Below, piece by piece: positions 1-6,432 of a DNA stretch of 6,493 nucleotides. The translations under genes and the position numbers were made by a program. The notes below the pieces were generated by a model. The model saw only the letters and a program-made list of their open reading frames with translations. It was not told the origin of the DNA and did no database searches. Position 1 is the stretch's first letter. The number at the start of each line of letters is the position of its first letter. Origin of the DNA: DASRAJ01 sp039920305. GTDB lineage: Bacteria > Bacteroidota > Bacteroidia > Chitinophagales > UBA10324. The stretch is taken from the NCBI GenBank assembly GCA_039920305.1, contig JBDSEA010000085.1:1-6493 (forward strand), written 5' to 3'.

Positions 1-291
1 TGGACCCATACTGCAGACGGAAATGTGGCCATAGTTTACCTGGATTACATCAAGGGTGAGGGCTCCTTTGCTTCAATGGCAACAACAGCAGAGAAGGGAA
101 ACCCTACGGTAAAAAAAATAGCACTCGAGCCACGCGGTGCTGACGACTCCGATGCGCAGGGACTCGACTTCAAGAGCCGCTCCAGGGGATTGGTTAAGTC
201 ACGGGAAGGTTATCTCGCCTTTTACGGATTAAGCCAAAAGGATAAAAAGATTCAGATGAAAGTTGTGAGTCTTGCTTCTGCCGGTCAATAG
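1..291 (+). CDS. C-terminal part of a hypothetical protein (5' end outside window)
   Basis: The frame is open from the first base (first residues WTHTADGN) to a TAG at 289-291, so the gene begins upstream and only its last 96 residues are visible. The GTG at 25 is internal, not a start. The fragment mixes short beta-type stretches (VAIVYLDYI near the start, GYLAFYGL and IQMKVVSL near the end) with a polar, charged middle (PRGADDSDAQGLDFKSRSRG). It contains no Cys and no membrane segment. I do not recognise a family; a secreted or periplasmic beta-rich protein of Bacteroidetes type is a guess only. An in-frame TGA lies four codons after the TAG (301-303), so the end is backed up. The next gene on the same strand, prfC, begins 140 nt later, and there is no clear terminator hairpin between them. 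Confidence 0.75.
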   Translation, partial: WTHTADGNVAIVYLDYIKGEGSFASMATTAEKGNPTVKKIALEPRGADDSDAQGLDFKSRSRGLVKSREGYLAFYGLSQKDKKIQMKVVSLASAGQ

Positions 292-415
292 CTTTGGTTG
301 TGAATTGATGATGCAAGTGAAACGATCCCGCGCTAGCCGGTATCCGTTGCAATATAAACCTTCGAACGCTCCATTCTTCTTCGGGTAGCACCTGAGCGCT
401 CTTCAATTCTTCTTT

Positions 416-423
416 TACTTTTG
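416..423 (+). promoter_or_regulatory. Possible -7 box of prfC promoter (TACTTTTG)
   Basis: TACTTTTG is an exact match to the Bacteroidetes sigma-ABfr -7 consensus TAnnTTTG and ends 8 nt before the prfC ATG at 432. If used, transcription would begin within a few bases of the start codon, giving an almost leaderless mRNA. No TTTG/TTG -33 element is visible at the expected spacing, so this may be a chance match in a T-rich stretch. Confidence 0.3.
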
Positions 424-431
424 CCCACCTC

Positions 432-2030
432 ATGAAGCTGAATGAAGAAATCTCTCACAGAAGAACGTTTGCCATCATCAGCCATCCTGATGCCGGCAAA
501 ACCACGCTGACTGAAAAGCTGCTGCTGTATGGCGGGGCCATCCAGGTAGCGGGCGCAGTAAAGAGCAATAAAATCCGCAAAAGTGCTACGAGCGATTTCA
601 TGTAGATTGAAAGGCAGCGGGGTATTTCCGTTACCACCGCTGTAATGACCTTTGAATACAATAATACCCTTATCAACCTGCTGGATACACCGGGACACAA
701 AGATTTTGCTGAAGACACCTACCGTACCCTGACAGCGGTTGACAGTGTGATCCTCGTGATTGATTCCGTAAAGGGCGTGGAGGTGCAAACAGAAAAGCTG
801 ATGCAGGTGTGCCGCATGCGCAATACGCCGGTGATTATCTTCATTAACAAAATGGATCTTGAGGGACGCGATGCCTTCGATCTGCTTGATGAATGCGAGA
901 AGAAGCTCAGCATAAAAGTGCAGCCGCTTTCATTTCCAATCAACAAGGGAAGCGAGTTCAAGGGCGTGTATAACCTGTATGATAAAACACTTCAGCTTTT
1001 TTCACCTGAGAAGCAGACCATTGAAAAGGACAGAATCGAGATCTCAGATCTTGTTGATCCCCTTGTGGATGAACTGATTGGACGTGATGCACCACAGCTT
1101 CGCGAAGATGCGGCACTGCTGCATGGTGTTTACCCGGAATTTGATGTGGAGGAATACCTGGAAGGCCAGCTGGCGCCGGTGTTTTTTGGCAGCGCAAGAA
1201 ATAATTTTGGTGTTAAGGAATTGCTTGACACTTTTATCCGCTTCGCTCCTGCCCCAAGGGGGAGGGAAACAGACAAGCGATTTGTTTTTCCCGCTGAGGA
1301 GAAATTTACGGGATTTGTTTTTAAAGTTTTTGCGAATATTGATCCGAAGCACCGTAACCGGATCGCATTTGTAAGAACAGTATCAGGAAAGTTTGAGCGC
1401 AACAAGTACATCTACCATTGCCGCCTGCAAAAGGAAATAAAATTCAGTGCGCCCTTTTCCTTTCTCGGATCATCAAAAAATGTGATTGATGAGGCATTTC
1501 CGGGGGATGTTATTGGCTTATATGACACCGGCATTTTTAAGATCGGTGATTCGCTCACCGAAGGTGAAGAGCTTCAGTTTCGAGGCATACCGAATTTCTC
1601 GCCCGAGATTTTCAAGGAACTGATCAATAAGGATCCGATGAAGAGCAAGCAGCTTGAAAAGGGAATTGAGCAGCTAACGGATGAGGGAGTTGCTCAATTA
1701 TTCTTCCAGGAACCCGGGAACAAAAAGGTAGTGGGTGTGGTAGGCGAATTGCAGTTCGATGTCATTCAACACCGGCTGCTGAATGAGTATGGCGCATCGT
1801 GCGAGTTTATCCAGAGGGAAATTTACAAGGCTCTGTGGATCACCAGTGATGACAAGACTAAGCTCGGAGAGTTCATCCGTTTCAAATCACAATATATTTT
1901 TTTTGATAAAGACGATCACCTCGTGTACCTGGCGCCTAGCGAATGGCTGTTAAAAGTAACGAGAGAAGCGAACCCTGATATTACGTTTCACAGTACAAGT
2001 GAGTTTAAGACGGAGAAGGTGGAAGTCTGA
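432..2030 (+). pseudogene. prfC: Peptide chain release factor 3 (RF3), interrupted by an in-frame TAG
   Basis: RF3 is a translational GTPase that removes RF1/RF2 from the ribosome after peptide release in the cytoplasm. From the ATG at 432 to the TGA at 2028-2030 there are 532 codons, close to the usual ~529. The GTPase motifs are in order: P-loop HPDAGKTT (18-25), switch region RGISVTT (61-68), DTPGH (85-89), NKMD (139-142) and a G5-like GSAR. RF3-typical stretches follow, including EDTYRTLTAVDS, FTGFVFKVFANIDPKHR and GIPNFSPEIFKELINKDP. Codon 58 is TAG (603-605), just after SDFM and before IERQRGIS, where the family has Glu; GAG to TAG is one base. No frameshift or other lesion is seen. The rest, open from ATG 645, lacks the P-loop and should not bind GTP normally. 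It is therefore a recently broken gene, a sequence error or a suppressed stop. The family assignment is near certain; the pseudogene status is not. It faces the minus-strand M19 gene tail to tail. Confidence 0.9.
603..605 (+). other. In-frame amber codon 58 of prfC
   Basis: TAG lies directly after ATG codon 57, in the same frame as both flanking conserved segments (SATSDFM before, IERQRGISVTT after). E. coli RF3 has Glu here, in SDWMEMEKQRG (from memory). The base after the stop is A. There is no hairpin or other recoding signal that I can recognise directly downstream. Confidence 0.9.
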
Positions 2031-2054
2031 TCAGTTCTTCAGCCTGGCTGCTTA

Positions 2055-3275
2055 TTATTTTTTCCCCCACCCTTTTTCAAGCACGCGCAAATAATTTTTC
2101 ATGGATATCTTCCCGATGTCCTCCTCTGAAATTTTCTGTATTCTCATTTCCTCGGTCAGGCGGGGCATGTATTCTTCACCCGCTAAATCTTTTGGCACTT
2201 CGGTAAATCCATCCAGGTCAGTACCGATGGAAATATTATTGTAATCGCCTGTTATTGCTCTGATCGCCTGCATGGTTTCCACAACCAGCGGGATCGCTGC
2301 CTTATTTTGCTCAATGCCGTTCAGCCAGTAATCCAAGAAGATAATACCGAGCACGCCATCACACTTTTTGATTCTCAGCACATCATTTTTATCAGGGCAG
2401 TAGGCAAGCTCTTCAGCAGGAATCTTAGGAGAATATTTCTGCACCACCTCACGCAGCCCGGTGTGAGAAAAAACAAGAGGACGGCTGTTGCTTCCCCTTT
2501 TCTCATTTATCGAGTAAACCATTTCCTTTGCACCAGGAACACAATGCACCAGATCAATAATTATTCCCAGGTCAAGCATCTTTTCAATCACCCTTTCGGC
2601 CAGGTTATTCTCTTCGTTATAACCATTTGCATAAGTATTGTTCCCTTCATATTCTATCAGCTTCACAACCTTCGGAGGAATACCACTTAAGCAAGATACC
2701 AGGATGTTTTCAAAAAAATGGGCGATGGTAAACTGGCATACACCCGCTTCAAATAATTCTGTAATTTCCTTTTCGCAGGTTGCATAATTCACACGATGGC
2801 CGAGGCAATGCGCTCCTTCCACACTATGAAGAAAAACGGTTTCACCCTCAGCCTGCGCAATCTTTAATTCTGAAAAGCTTTTTGCCACTCTCACCCGCAG
2901 GCTATTGGAAGTATCATCATTTGCCTGCTGAACCTCATCCTCAAATTGCCGGATCATCTTCATGATTTGCAGGAAAGGCGCCGTAGCGGTTGACTTGTCT
3001 TCAAATTTGCTGTCAATGAAGCTGCTGCATCCTTTTTCAGCAAAGTCAATAAGAACGCGGAAGAAAAGCCGTTTCTTAATATCGGTGATCAATCCACGCT
3101 CCGGTAAATAATGAACAGCTACGGCAGCCTGCACACCTCCTTTCTGCATGTCGGGAACATTGACAAACAATTTTCTGGTAATATTCAAATTGTGTGAATT
3201 GGATCTTTCCGCAATGCGCTGATCGAAAAGGAAGATTTTAAGTGCAGGATGACAATGGATATCAATGGTGCTCAT
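2055..3275 (-). CDS. M19-type membrane dipeptidase-like metallopeptidase (renal dipeptidase family)
   Basis: The 406-aa product, started at ATG 3275, belongs to the M19/renal dipeptidase family of amidohydrolase-fold zinc enzymes, which cleave dipeptides and some related amides. Landmarks in order are IDIHCHP (4-10, metal ligands H7 and H9), SVEGAH (151-156, bridging Glu likely E153), DLVH (241-244), FSHTG (269-273), IGTDLDGF (350-357, catalytic Asp likely D353) and the family-type tail MKNYLRVLEKGW. Classical members have HxD at the first metal site; this one has HxH. There is no signal peptide, so a cytoplasmic enzyme is expected. A TTG three codons upstream (3284) could extend the frame, but ATG is preferred. 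It begins 29 nt after the TonB_C gene, probably in one operon, and ends 24 nt from the convergent prfC. The substrate is unknown; dipeptidase activity is inferred from the family only. Confidence 0.88.
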   Translation of the reverse strand: MSTIDIHCHPALKIFLFDQRIAERSNSHNLNITRKLFVNVPDMQKGGVQAAVAVHYLPERGLITDIKKRLFFRVLIDFAEKGCSSFIDSKFEDKSTATAPFLQIMKMIRQFEDEVQQANDDTSNSLRVRVAKSFSELKIAQAEGETVFLHSVEGAHCLGHRVNYATCEKEITELFEAGVCQFTIAHFFENILVSCLSGIPPKVVKLIEYEGNNTYANGYNEENNLAERVIEKMLDLGIIIDLVHCVPGAKEMVYSINEKRGSNSRPLVFSHTGLREVVQKYSPKIPAEELAYCPDKNDVLRIKKCDGVLGIIFLDYWLNGIEQNKAAIPLVVETMQAIRAITGDYNNISIGTDLDGFTEVPKDLAGEEYMPRLTEEMRIQKISEEDIGKISMKNYLRVLEKGWGKK

Positions 3276-3304
3276 TAAATGCAAACCTGTATTGAGTTTA
3301 ATTA

Positions 3305-4021
3305 TTACTTTGGAGGGAAAGTAAATTTCAGGCTGCAGGTTCCGTCAACGGCCAATTTATTTTTTCGGGCAGGCTCCCATGATTTGATTGATTTCAGAAT
3401 TTTTTCAGCAGCCTCCTCACATCCGTAACCGATATTATTTTTAAAAGTATAATCTCTGATATGACCGTACGGATCTATCCTTACATCTATCCCGAGAACT
3501 CCAATAATCTTATTCTTCCTTGCTTTCCCAGGATACTTTAGATGCTGTAATAAATATAATTGAAACTTCTCATTTCCTCCTTTGAACCCTGCGCCATGGT
3601 TTGCCATGGCTTCATCACCTAATACAAAGGATACCGGCATTTTAAAATACGCACTCACTGCGTAATTGTTTTGCTTCGCGGGTTTCCATGCAGGCATCAT
3701 CTTTACTACCCGCACCACTTCCTGAGCGCAACCACCACCAATATCACGAAGCACCTTTACATCCGAAATTTTCCCCTTATCACTCACAACAAACTGAACC
3801 ACTACCTTTCCTTCAATACCATTTTCTCTTGCCCCTGACGGATATCGGAGGTGGGTATTGATGAATTTCATCATTTCATGGTGTCCACCAGGAAATTCAG
3901 GCATTATTTCGACCTGGTTATAAATCCGGTCAGTCGTGGAATCTTCGGGAGTTGTTAATTGTGCATGGCAATCCGGGGGAAGTAAGCCAGCTACAATTAA
4001 GAAAATGATGATAGATCTCAC
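3305..4021 (-). CDS. Exported protein with two tandem TonB C-terminal domains
   Basis: With the GTG at 4021 as start, the product has 238 residues and a clean signal peptide: MRS, a hydrophobic core IIIFLIVAGLL (4-14), and a likely signal peptidase I site after CHA (residue 20). The first TonB_C domain (about 34-133) carries the Bacteroidetes-type pattern MPEFPGG, YPSGARENGIEGKV, SDKGKISDVKVLRDIGGGC and AWKPAKQNN. A second, divergent copy (about 146-238) repeats it as YPGKARKNKIIGV, DPYGHIRDYTFKNNIGYGC and SWEPARKNKL. There is no membrane anchor besides the signal peptide, no Pro-rich linker and no ExbB/ExbD nearby, so it is unlikely to be an energy-transducing TonB. A periplasmic binding or scaffold role is inference. 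A TTG at 4081 would add 20 polar residues before the hydrophobic core and is less likely. A loose -7-like TAGATTTTG lies at 4048-4056 on this strand. It probably heads an operon with the M19 gene. Confidence 0.85.
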   Translation of the reverse strand: MRSIIIFLIVAGLLPPDCHAQLTTPEDSTTDRIYNQVEIMPEFPGGHHEMMKFINTHLRYPSGARENGIEGKVVVQFVVSDKGKISDVKVLRDIGGGCAQEVVRVVKMMPAWKPAKQNNYAVSAYFKMPVSFVLGDEAMANHGAGFKGGNEKFQLYLLQHLKYPGKARKNKIIGVLGIDVRIDPYGHIRDYTFKNNIGYGCEEAAEKILKSIKSWEPARKNKLAVDGTCSLKFTFPPK

Positions 4022-4150
4022 ATCGATATTTATGATGAAATTACAATCAAAATCTATATCCTGGCAATTGTATAATATCAATCACAACACCCCCGCATCA
4101 GTTAAGTCATTACCAATTTTTGTACGGTTTAGATAATAGCCCAGAAGGAA

Positions 4151-4507
4151 TTACTGTGCAATCTGTGGCTGTTCACTCTTCTGCTGGATGGTGAGTATAA
4201 AATCACTGTTGAGGGTAAAATTGAAATAGCCGGAATTAAGGATGGACTTGATCACAGGATCCTGACGAAGAATTTCACTCAATTGTGCAGCAACAGGTGA
4301 CGAAGAAATATCATTAATCACCCTCCCGTTTCTGATATTCAGATCGAACTGGTAGCCTGACTTCTTCTTTTTGCCCGAGCTATGAAACTCAAATTTATAC
4401 ATTCCTACATGAGCAGATTCGTTATTACGAACCACTTGCTTCAATTTCATCGAAATAACAGGAAGGTATTTTTTCCAAAGGGTTTGATAAACCTCGGCGT
4501 CTTTCAT
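4151..4507 (-). CDS. Hypothetical protein, 118 aa
   Basis: The frame opens with ATG at 4507 and ends in TAA at 4151-4153. I do not recognise a family. The protein has no signal peptide or membrane helix. An N-terminal part (1-28, YQTLWKKYLPVISMKLKQVV) looks helical and basic. A beta-like middle follows, with a KKKK patch at 46-49 and the segments MYKFEFHSSG and YQFDLNIRNGRVIND. After that come a helical stretch (VAAQLSEILRQDPVIKSIL) and a final strand (FNFTLNSDFILTIQQ) before a Gln-rich tail. It starts 23 nt after the GH3 stop codon, so co-transcription with the GH3 gene is likely. A -7-like TATATTTA (one mismatch to TAnnTTTG, 4516-4523) in that gap could also give it its own start. That it is a real gene rests on the ATG, the length, the tight packing and the absence of a better frame on the other strand. 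Confidence 0.72.
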   Translation of the reverse strand: MKDAEVYQTLWKKYLPVISMKLKQVVRNNESAHVGMYKFEFHSSGKKKKSGYQFDLNIRNGRVINDISSSPVAAQLSEILRQDPVIKSILNSGYFNFTLNSDFILTIQQKSEQPQIAQ

Positions 4508-4530
4508 GGAGGGTGTAAATATAATAATTT

Positions 4531-6060
4531 TTATGTCAGACTGCTGCCTTCTGTTTCAGGGAATAAAATATAATTCCGTAAAACATCTGCAACTTCCCGG
4601 TCATTGCTCAACCTGGGAACCTTGTTTTGTCCGCCAAGCTTGCCGATGCTCTTCATGTAGGTTCTGAATGCATCTTTCTGAAGCAAGGTAATCTTTAATG
4701 GCTGAAGAATTTTGCCGCTGACGAGGTCATTATAGTAAATATTCTTCTCCCGCATCAGCTGATCCACGCTCAACCGGAATGAATTGATGTTATGTGGCAA
4801 AGTAGCAAATTCCACCAGCCATTCATGATATGGTAATTCATCACCACCGGGGTTTACCTGGGGTGCAACTGTAAATTCAATCACGCTGACGCCCGCCTGC
4901 CGTGCTGCTATCATCATGGCATGCTCAACTTCTTCTGCAATAACGTGCTCACCAAAAGCTGAAATAAAATGCTTTGTTCTTCCGGTTACAACAATACGGT
5001 AAGGGTTTATTGAAACAAATTTAACCGTATCTCCCAGCGCATAACTCCATAGACCTGCATTGGAAGAAATAACAATTGCATAATTAATACCTGCTTCAAC
5101 ATCTTTCAATTTCAATCTTGCAGGTTCGGAGGAAAAGATTTCGGAGGCGTGAACAAATTCAAAAAAAATTCCTGAATCAACATTGAGCAGCATTCCTTCT
5201 TTATTTTTCAAATCCTGAAAAGCAATAAATCCCTCTGATGATGGATAGGTCTCAATGGAATCAATTTCTATTCCTATGGTGCTGAACATCTTCGCCCGGT
5301 AGGGATCAAAACACACCCCGCCATACACAAGCAATTGAAGGTTTGGAAAAATCTCTTTAACGGTTTTACTTCCTTTTTTTTGCAGAAGGCTTTCAAAGTA
5401 CATCTGTACCCATGGCGGAATACCGCTGATGAGTGTCAGGTCCTGATCCATGGTTTCTTCCACAATCTTTTCAACCTTCATTTCCCAGTCATCAATACAA
5501 TTGGTTTCGAAGGAAGGAAGCTGGTTGCCTCTCAAATAACGCGGAACGTGATGGTTCACAATACCGCTCAGTCTTCCCGTAAGGATGCCATTGATATTCT
5601 CAAGCTCCGGACTTCCTGATAAAAAGATCATTTTGCCATTCACAAATCTGGTATTCCCGGTTTCTGCAATGTACATTAACAGGGCATTTCGTGCCGTGTC
5701 AATATGATTGGAAATGGAATCTCTTGTGAGAGGAATATATTTAATTCCGGAAGTAGTACCCGAGGACTTTGCCAGGTATGCAGGCTTTCCTTTCCATAAA
5801 ACATTTTCTTCTCCCAGCTTTATACGTTCGATGTAGGTTTTATATCCCTCATAATCCCGAAGAGGCACTTGCCTGGTAAATTGCTCGTGCGATGTGATTT
5901 TTTCAAAGCCATGCTCCTTACCAAATACCGTATTCTTTCCTTCACTGATAAGCTTATGAAACCAGAACTCCTGTGTTCGCTCAGCCTCCCTGCTCCATTT
6001 AATGATCCTTCTTTGAATCACATTTGCAAATGGCTTTGCAAGAATTGACTTCACACTCAT
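4531..6060 (-). CDS. GH3-family acyl-adenylate (acyl acid-amido synthetase-like) protein
   Basis: The 509-aa product, started at ATG 6060, is a full-length member of the GH3 family of the ANL adenylating superfamily. Plant members activate small carboxylic acids (auxin, jasmonate) with ATP and join them to amino acids; the substrates of bacterial members are largely unknown. All expected motifs are present: the ATP loop SSGTTSG (99-105), YPSSEG (272-277), YALGD (340-344), VTGRTK (358-363) leading to the hinge and AFGEHVIAEEVE, and near the C-terminus GGQNKVPRLS with the presumed catalytic Lys at 490. Nothing suggests loss of activity. There is no signal peptide, so it is cytoplasmic. The frame remains open upstream to a GTG at 6144, but that part reads through a hairpin and looks non-coding. 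A -7 box at 6065-6072 also favours the ATG. It is probably co-transcribed with the 118-aa gene. The substrate cannot be predicted from this context. Confidence 0.92.
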   Translation of the reverse strand: MSVKSILAKPFANVIQRRIIKWSREAERTQEFWFHKLISEGKNTVFGKEHGFEKITSHEQFTRQVPLRDYEGYKTYIERIKLGEENVLWKGKPAYLAKSSGTTSGIKYIPLTRDSISNHIDTARNALLMYIAETGNTRFVNGKMIFLSGSPELENINGILTGRLSGIVNHHVPRYLRGNQLPSFETNCIDDWEMKVEKIVEETMDQDLTLISGIPPWVQMYFESLLQKKGSKTVKEIFPNLQLLVYGGVCFDPYRAKMFSTIGIEIDSIETYPSSEGFIAFQDLKNKEGMLLNVDSGIFFEFVHASEIFSSEPARLKLKDVEAGINYAIVISSNAGLWSYALGDTVKFVSINPYRIVVTGRTKHFISAFGEHVIAEEVEHAMMIAARQAGVSVIEFTVAPQVNPGGDELPYHEWLVEFATLPHNINSFRLSVDQLMREKNIYYNDLVSGKILQPLKITLLQKDAFRTYMKSIGKLGGQNKVPRLSNDREVADVLRNYILFPETEGSSLT

Positions 6061-6064
6061 AGAA

Positions 6065-6072
6065 CAAATGTA
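6065..6072 (-). promoter_or_regulatory. Likely -7 box of the GH3 gene (TACATTTG)
   Basis: On the minus strand TACATTTG matches the Bacteroidetes -7 consensus TAnnTTTG exactly and ends 4 nt before the GH3 ATG at 6060. Transcription from it would start at or next to the ATG, giving a leaderless message. The place expected for the -33 TTTG falls in the hairpin at 6081-6105 and has no good match. Confidence 0.4.
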
Positions 6073-6073
6073 A

Positions 6074-6105
6074 AGACAAAGCCCGCCAGTATTTTGCTGA
6101 CGGGC
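6074..6105 (-). terminator. Terminator-like hairpin between the small ORF and the GH3 gene
   Basis: GCCCGCCAG (6081-6089) and CTGACGGGC (6097-6105) pair as a 9-position stem with one C/A mismatch and a 7-nt loop. Read on the minus strand, the stem is followed at once by the T-rich tail TTTGTCTTTA; on the plus strand no T run follows. It sits 39 nt after the stop of the 54-codon ORF and just before the GH3 -7 box, so it most likely ends the small ORF's transcript. A role as a GH3 leader structure is an alternative. Confidence 0.5.
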
Positions 6106-6144
6106 ATCTGATTGTGTGAGTTGACTGGTGCGGGCCTGTAACAC

Positions 6145-6309
6145 TCAGTTTGTAATAGGTACTTTCTTTTGTGCCGTGATCTCCAGATTCCGGCTTTTGT
6201 TTAATCTCTGTGAAAAAAATGTATCAAGCCACCTCTTGATATCTGTAACTTGCCAATAAGAAGATTTGTTTGAGTTCCTCTCCAGATCTTTGGGGAAATG
6301 TTTATTCAT
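6145..6309 (-). CDS. Possible small protein, 54 aa, unrecognised
   Basis: An ATG at 6309 opens 54 codons closed by TGA at 6145-6147. The product starts MNKHFPKDLERNS, is basic (about 11 Lys/Arg against 5 Asp/Glu), and carries aromatic and hydrophobic residues in the middle: SYWQVTDIKRWLDTFF (17-32) could form one amphipathic helix. There is no signal peptide, Cys or known motif. It lies alone between the terminator downstream of the tRNA fragment (6340-6372) and a terminator-like hairpin (6074-6105), so it has the outline of a one-gene transcription unit. That placement is the main support. No convincing -7 box precedes it; only a TTTG at 6335-6338, overlapping the terminator's T tract, could serve as a -33 element. 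A chance ORF in a 280-nt intergenic gap remains possible. Confidence 0.42.
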   Translation of the reverse strand: MNKHFPKDLERNSNKSSYWQVTDIKRWLDTFFSQRLNKSRNLEITAQKKVPITN

Positions 6310-6339
6310 TTGATTAAGGGGCTCTGTACATTATCAAAC

Positions 6340-6372
6340 AAAAAAAGGGTTTCAGCTTACGCTGAAACCCTT
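6340..6372 (-). terminator. Strong intrinsic terminator downstream of the tRNA-Val fragment
   Basis: A perfect 12-bp stem, AAGGGTTTCAGC (6345-6356) with GCTGAAACCCTT (6361-6372), closes a TTAC loop. On the minus strand it runs into seven T residues (6340-6346, partly pairing in the stem), followed by G and another TTT. It begins 12 nt after the discriminator base of the tRNA fragment, the usual place for a tRNA transcript terminator. Confidence 0.88.
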
Positions 6373-6384
6373 GCCTGTATTAGG

Positions 6385-6432
6385 TGGGAACTACTGGGTT
6401 CGAACCAGTGACCCTCTGCTTGTAAGGCAGAG
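6385..6432 (-). tRNA. tRNA-Val(UAC), 3' half only (positions ~26-73)
   Basis: Read on the minus strand, standard tRNA numbering fits exactly. The anticodon arm is TCTGC-CTTACAA-GCAGA (6431-6415) with anticodon TAC at 6424-6422. The variable loop GGGTC (6414-6410) follows, then the T arm ACTGG-TTCGAAC-CCAGT (6409-6393), the acceptor 3' strand AGTTCCC (6392-6386) and discriminator A (6385). The anticodon and the A discriminator fit valine. The next bases are CCT, so CCA is not encoded. The matching 5' half, expected to begin GGGAACT and to include a D arm of the GCTCAG type, is absent: positions 6433-6493 are A/T-rich with no D arm or acceptor strand. The fragment cannot make a tRNA as it stands. 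It resembles the displaced 3' copy left when an element integrates in a tRNA gene; an assembly break is the alternative. Confidence 0.8.

Noticed and set aside
367..414. Near direct repeat (CGCTC...ATTCTTCTT at about 367-381 and 397-414) and the GAGCGCTC palindrome upstream of prfC
   Set aside because: The copies are short, imperfect and pyrimidine-rich; nothing separates them from chance.
194..433. Minus-strand frame of 79 codons overlapping the end of gene 1 and the prfC start
   Set aside because: It overlaps the 3' end of gene 1 by about 100 nt on the opposite strand and runs over the prfC start; its second half looks like antisense translation of coding sequence.
603..605. TAG as a sense codon genome-wide (alternative genetic code)
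   Set aside because: Gene 1 ends in TAG, though an in-frame TGA four codons later means this does not strictly exclude it. Bacteroidota use the standard stops, and no other gene here has an internal TAG.
2040..2050. CAGCCTGGCTG palindrome followed by a T-rich stretch between the convergent genes, as a terminator
   Set aside because: A 5-bp stem would leave a 1-nt loop; with a realistic loop only 3 bp remain, which is too weak.
2307..2690. 127-codon plus-strand frame inside the M19 gene
   Set aside because: It is entirely antisense to a well-supported, motif-bearing gene and shows no features of its own.
6385..6432. Reading the half tRNA as a permuted or intron-containing tRNA
   Set aside because: The break is at the D-arm/anticodon-arm border, not in the anticodon loop, and no 5' half is found in the remaining 61 nt or just downstream.
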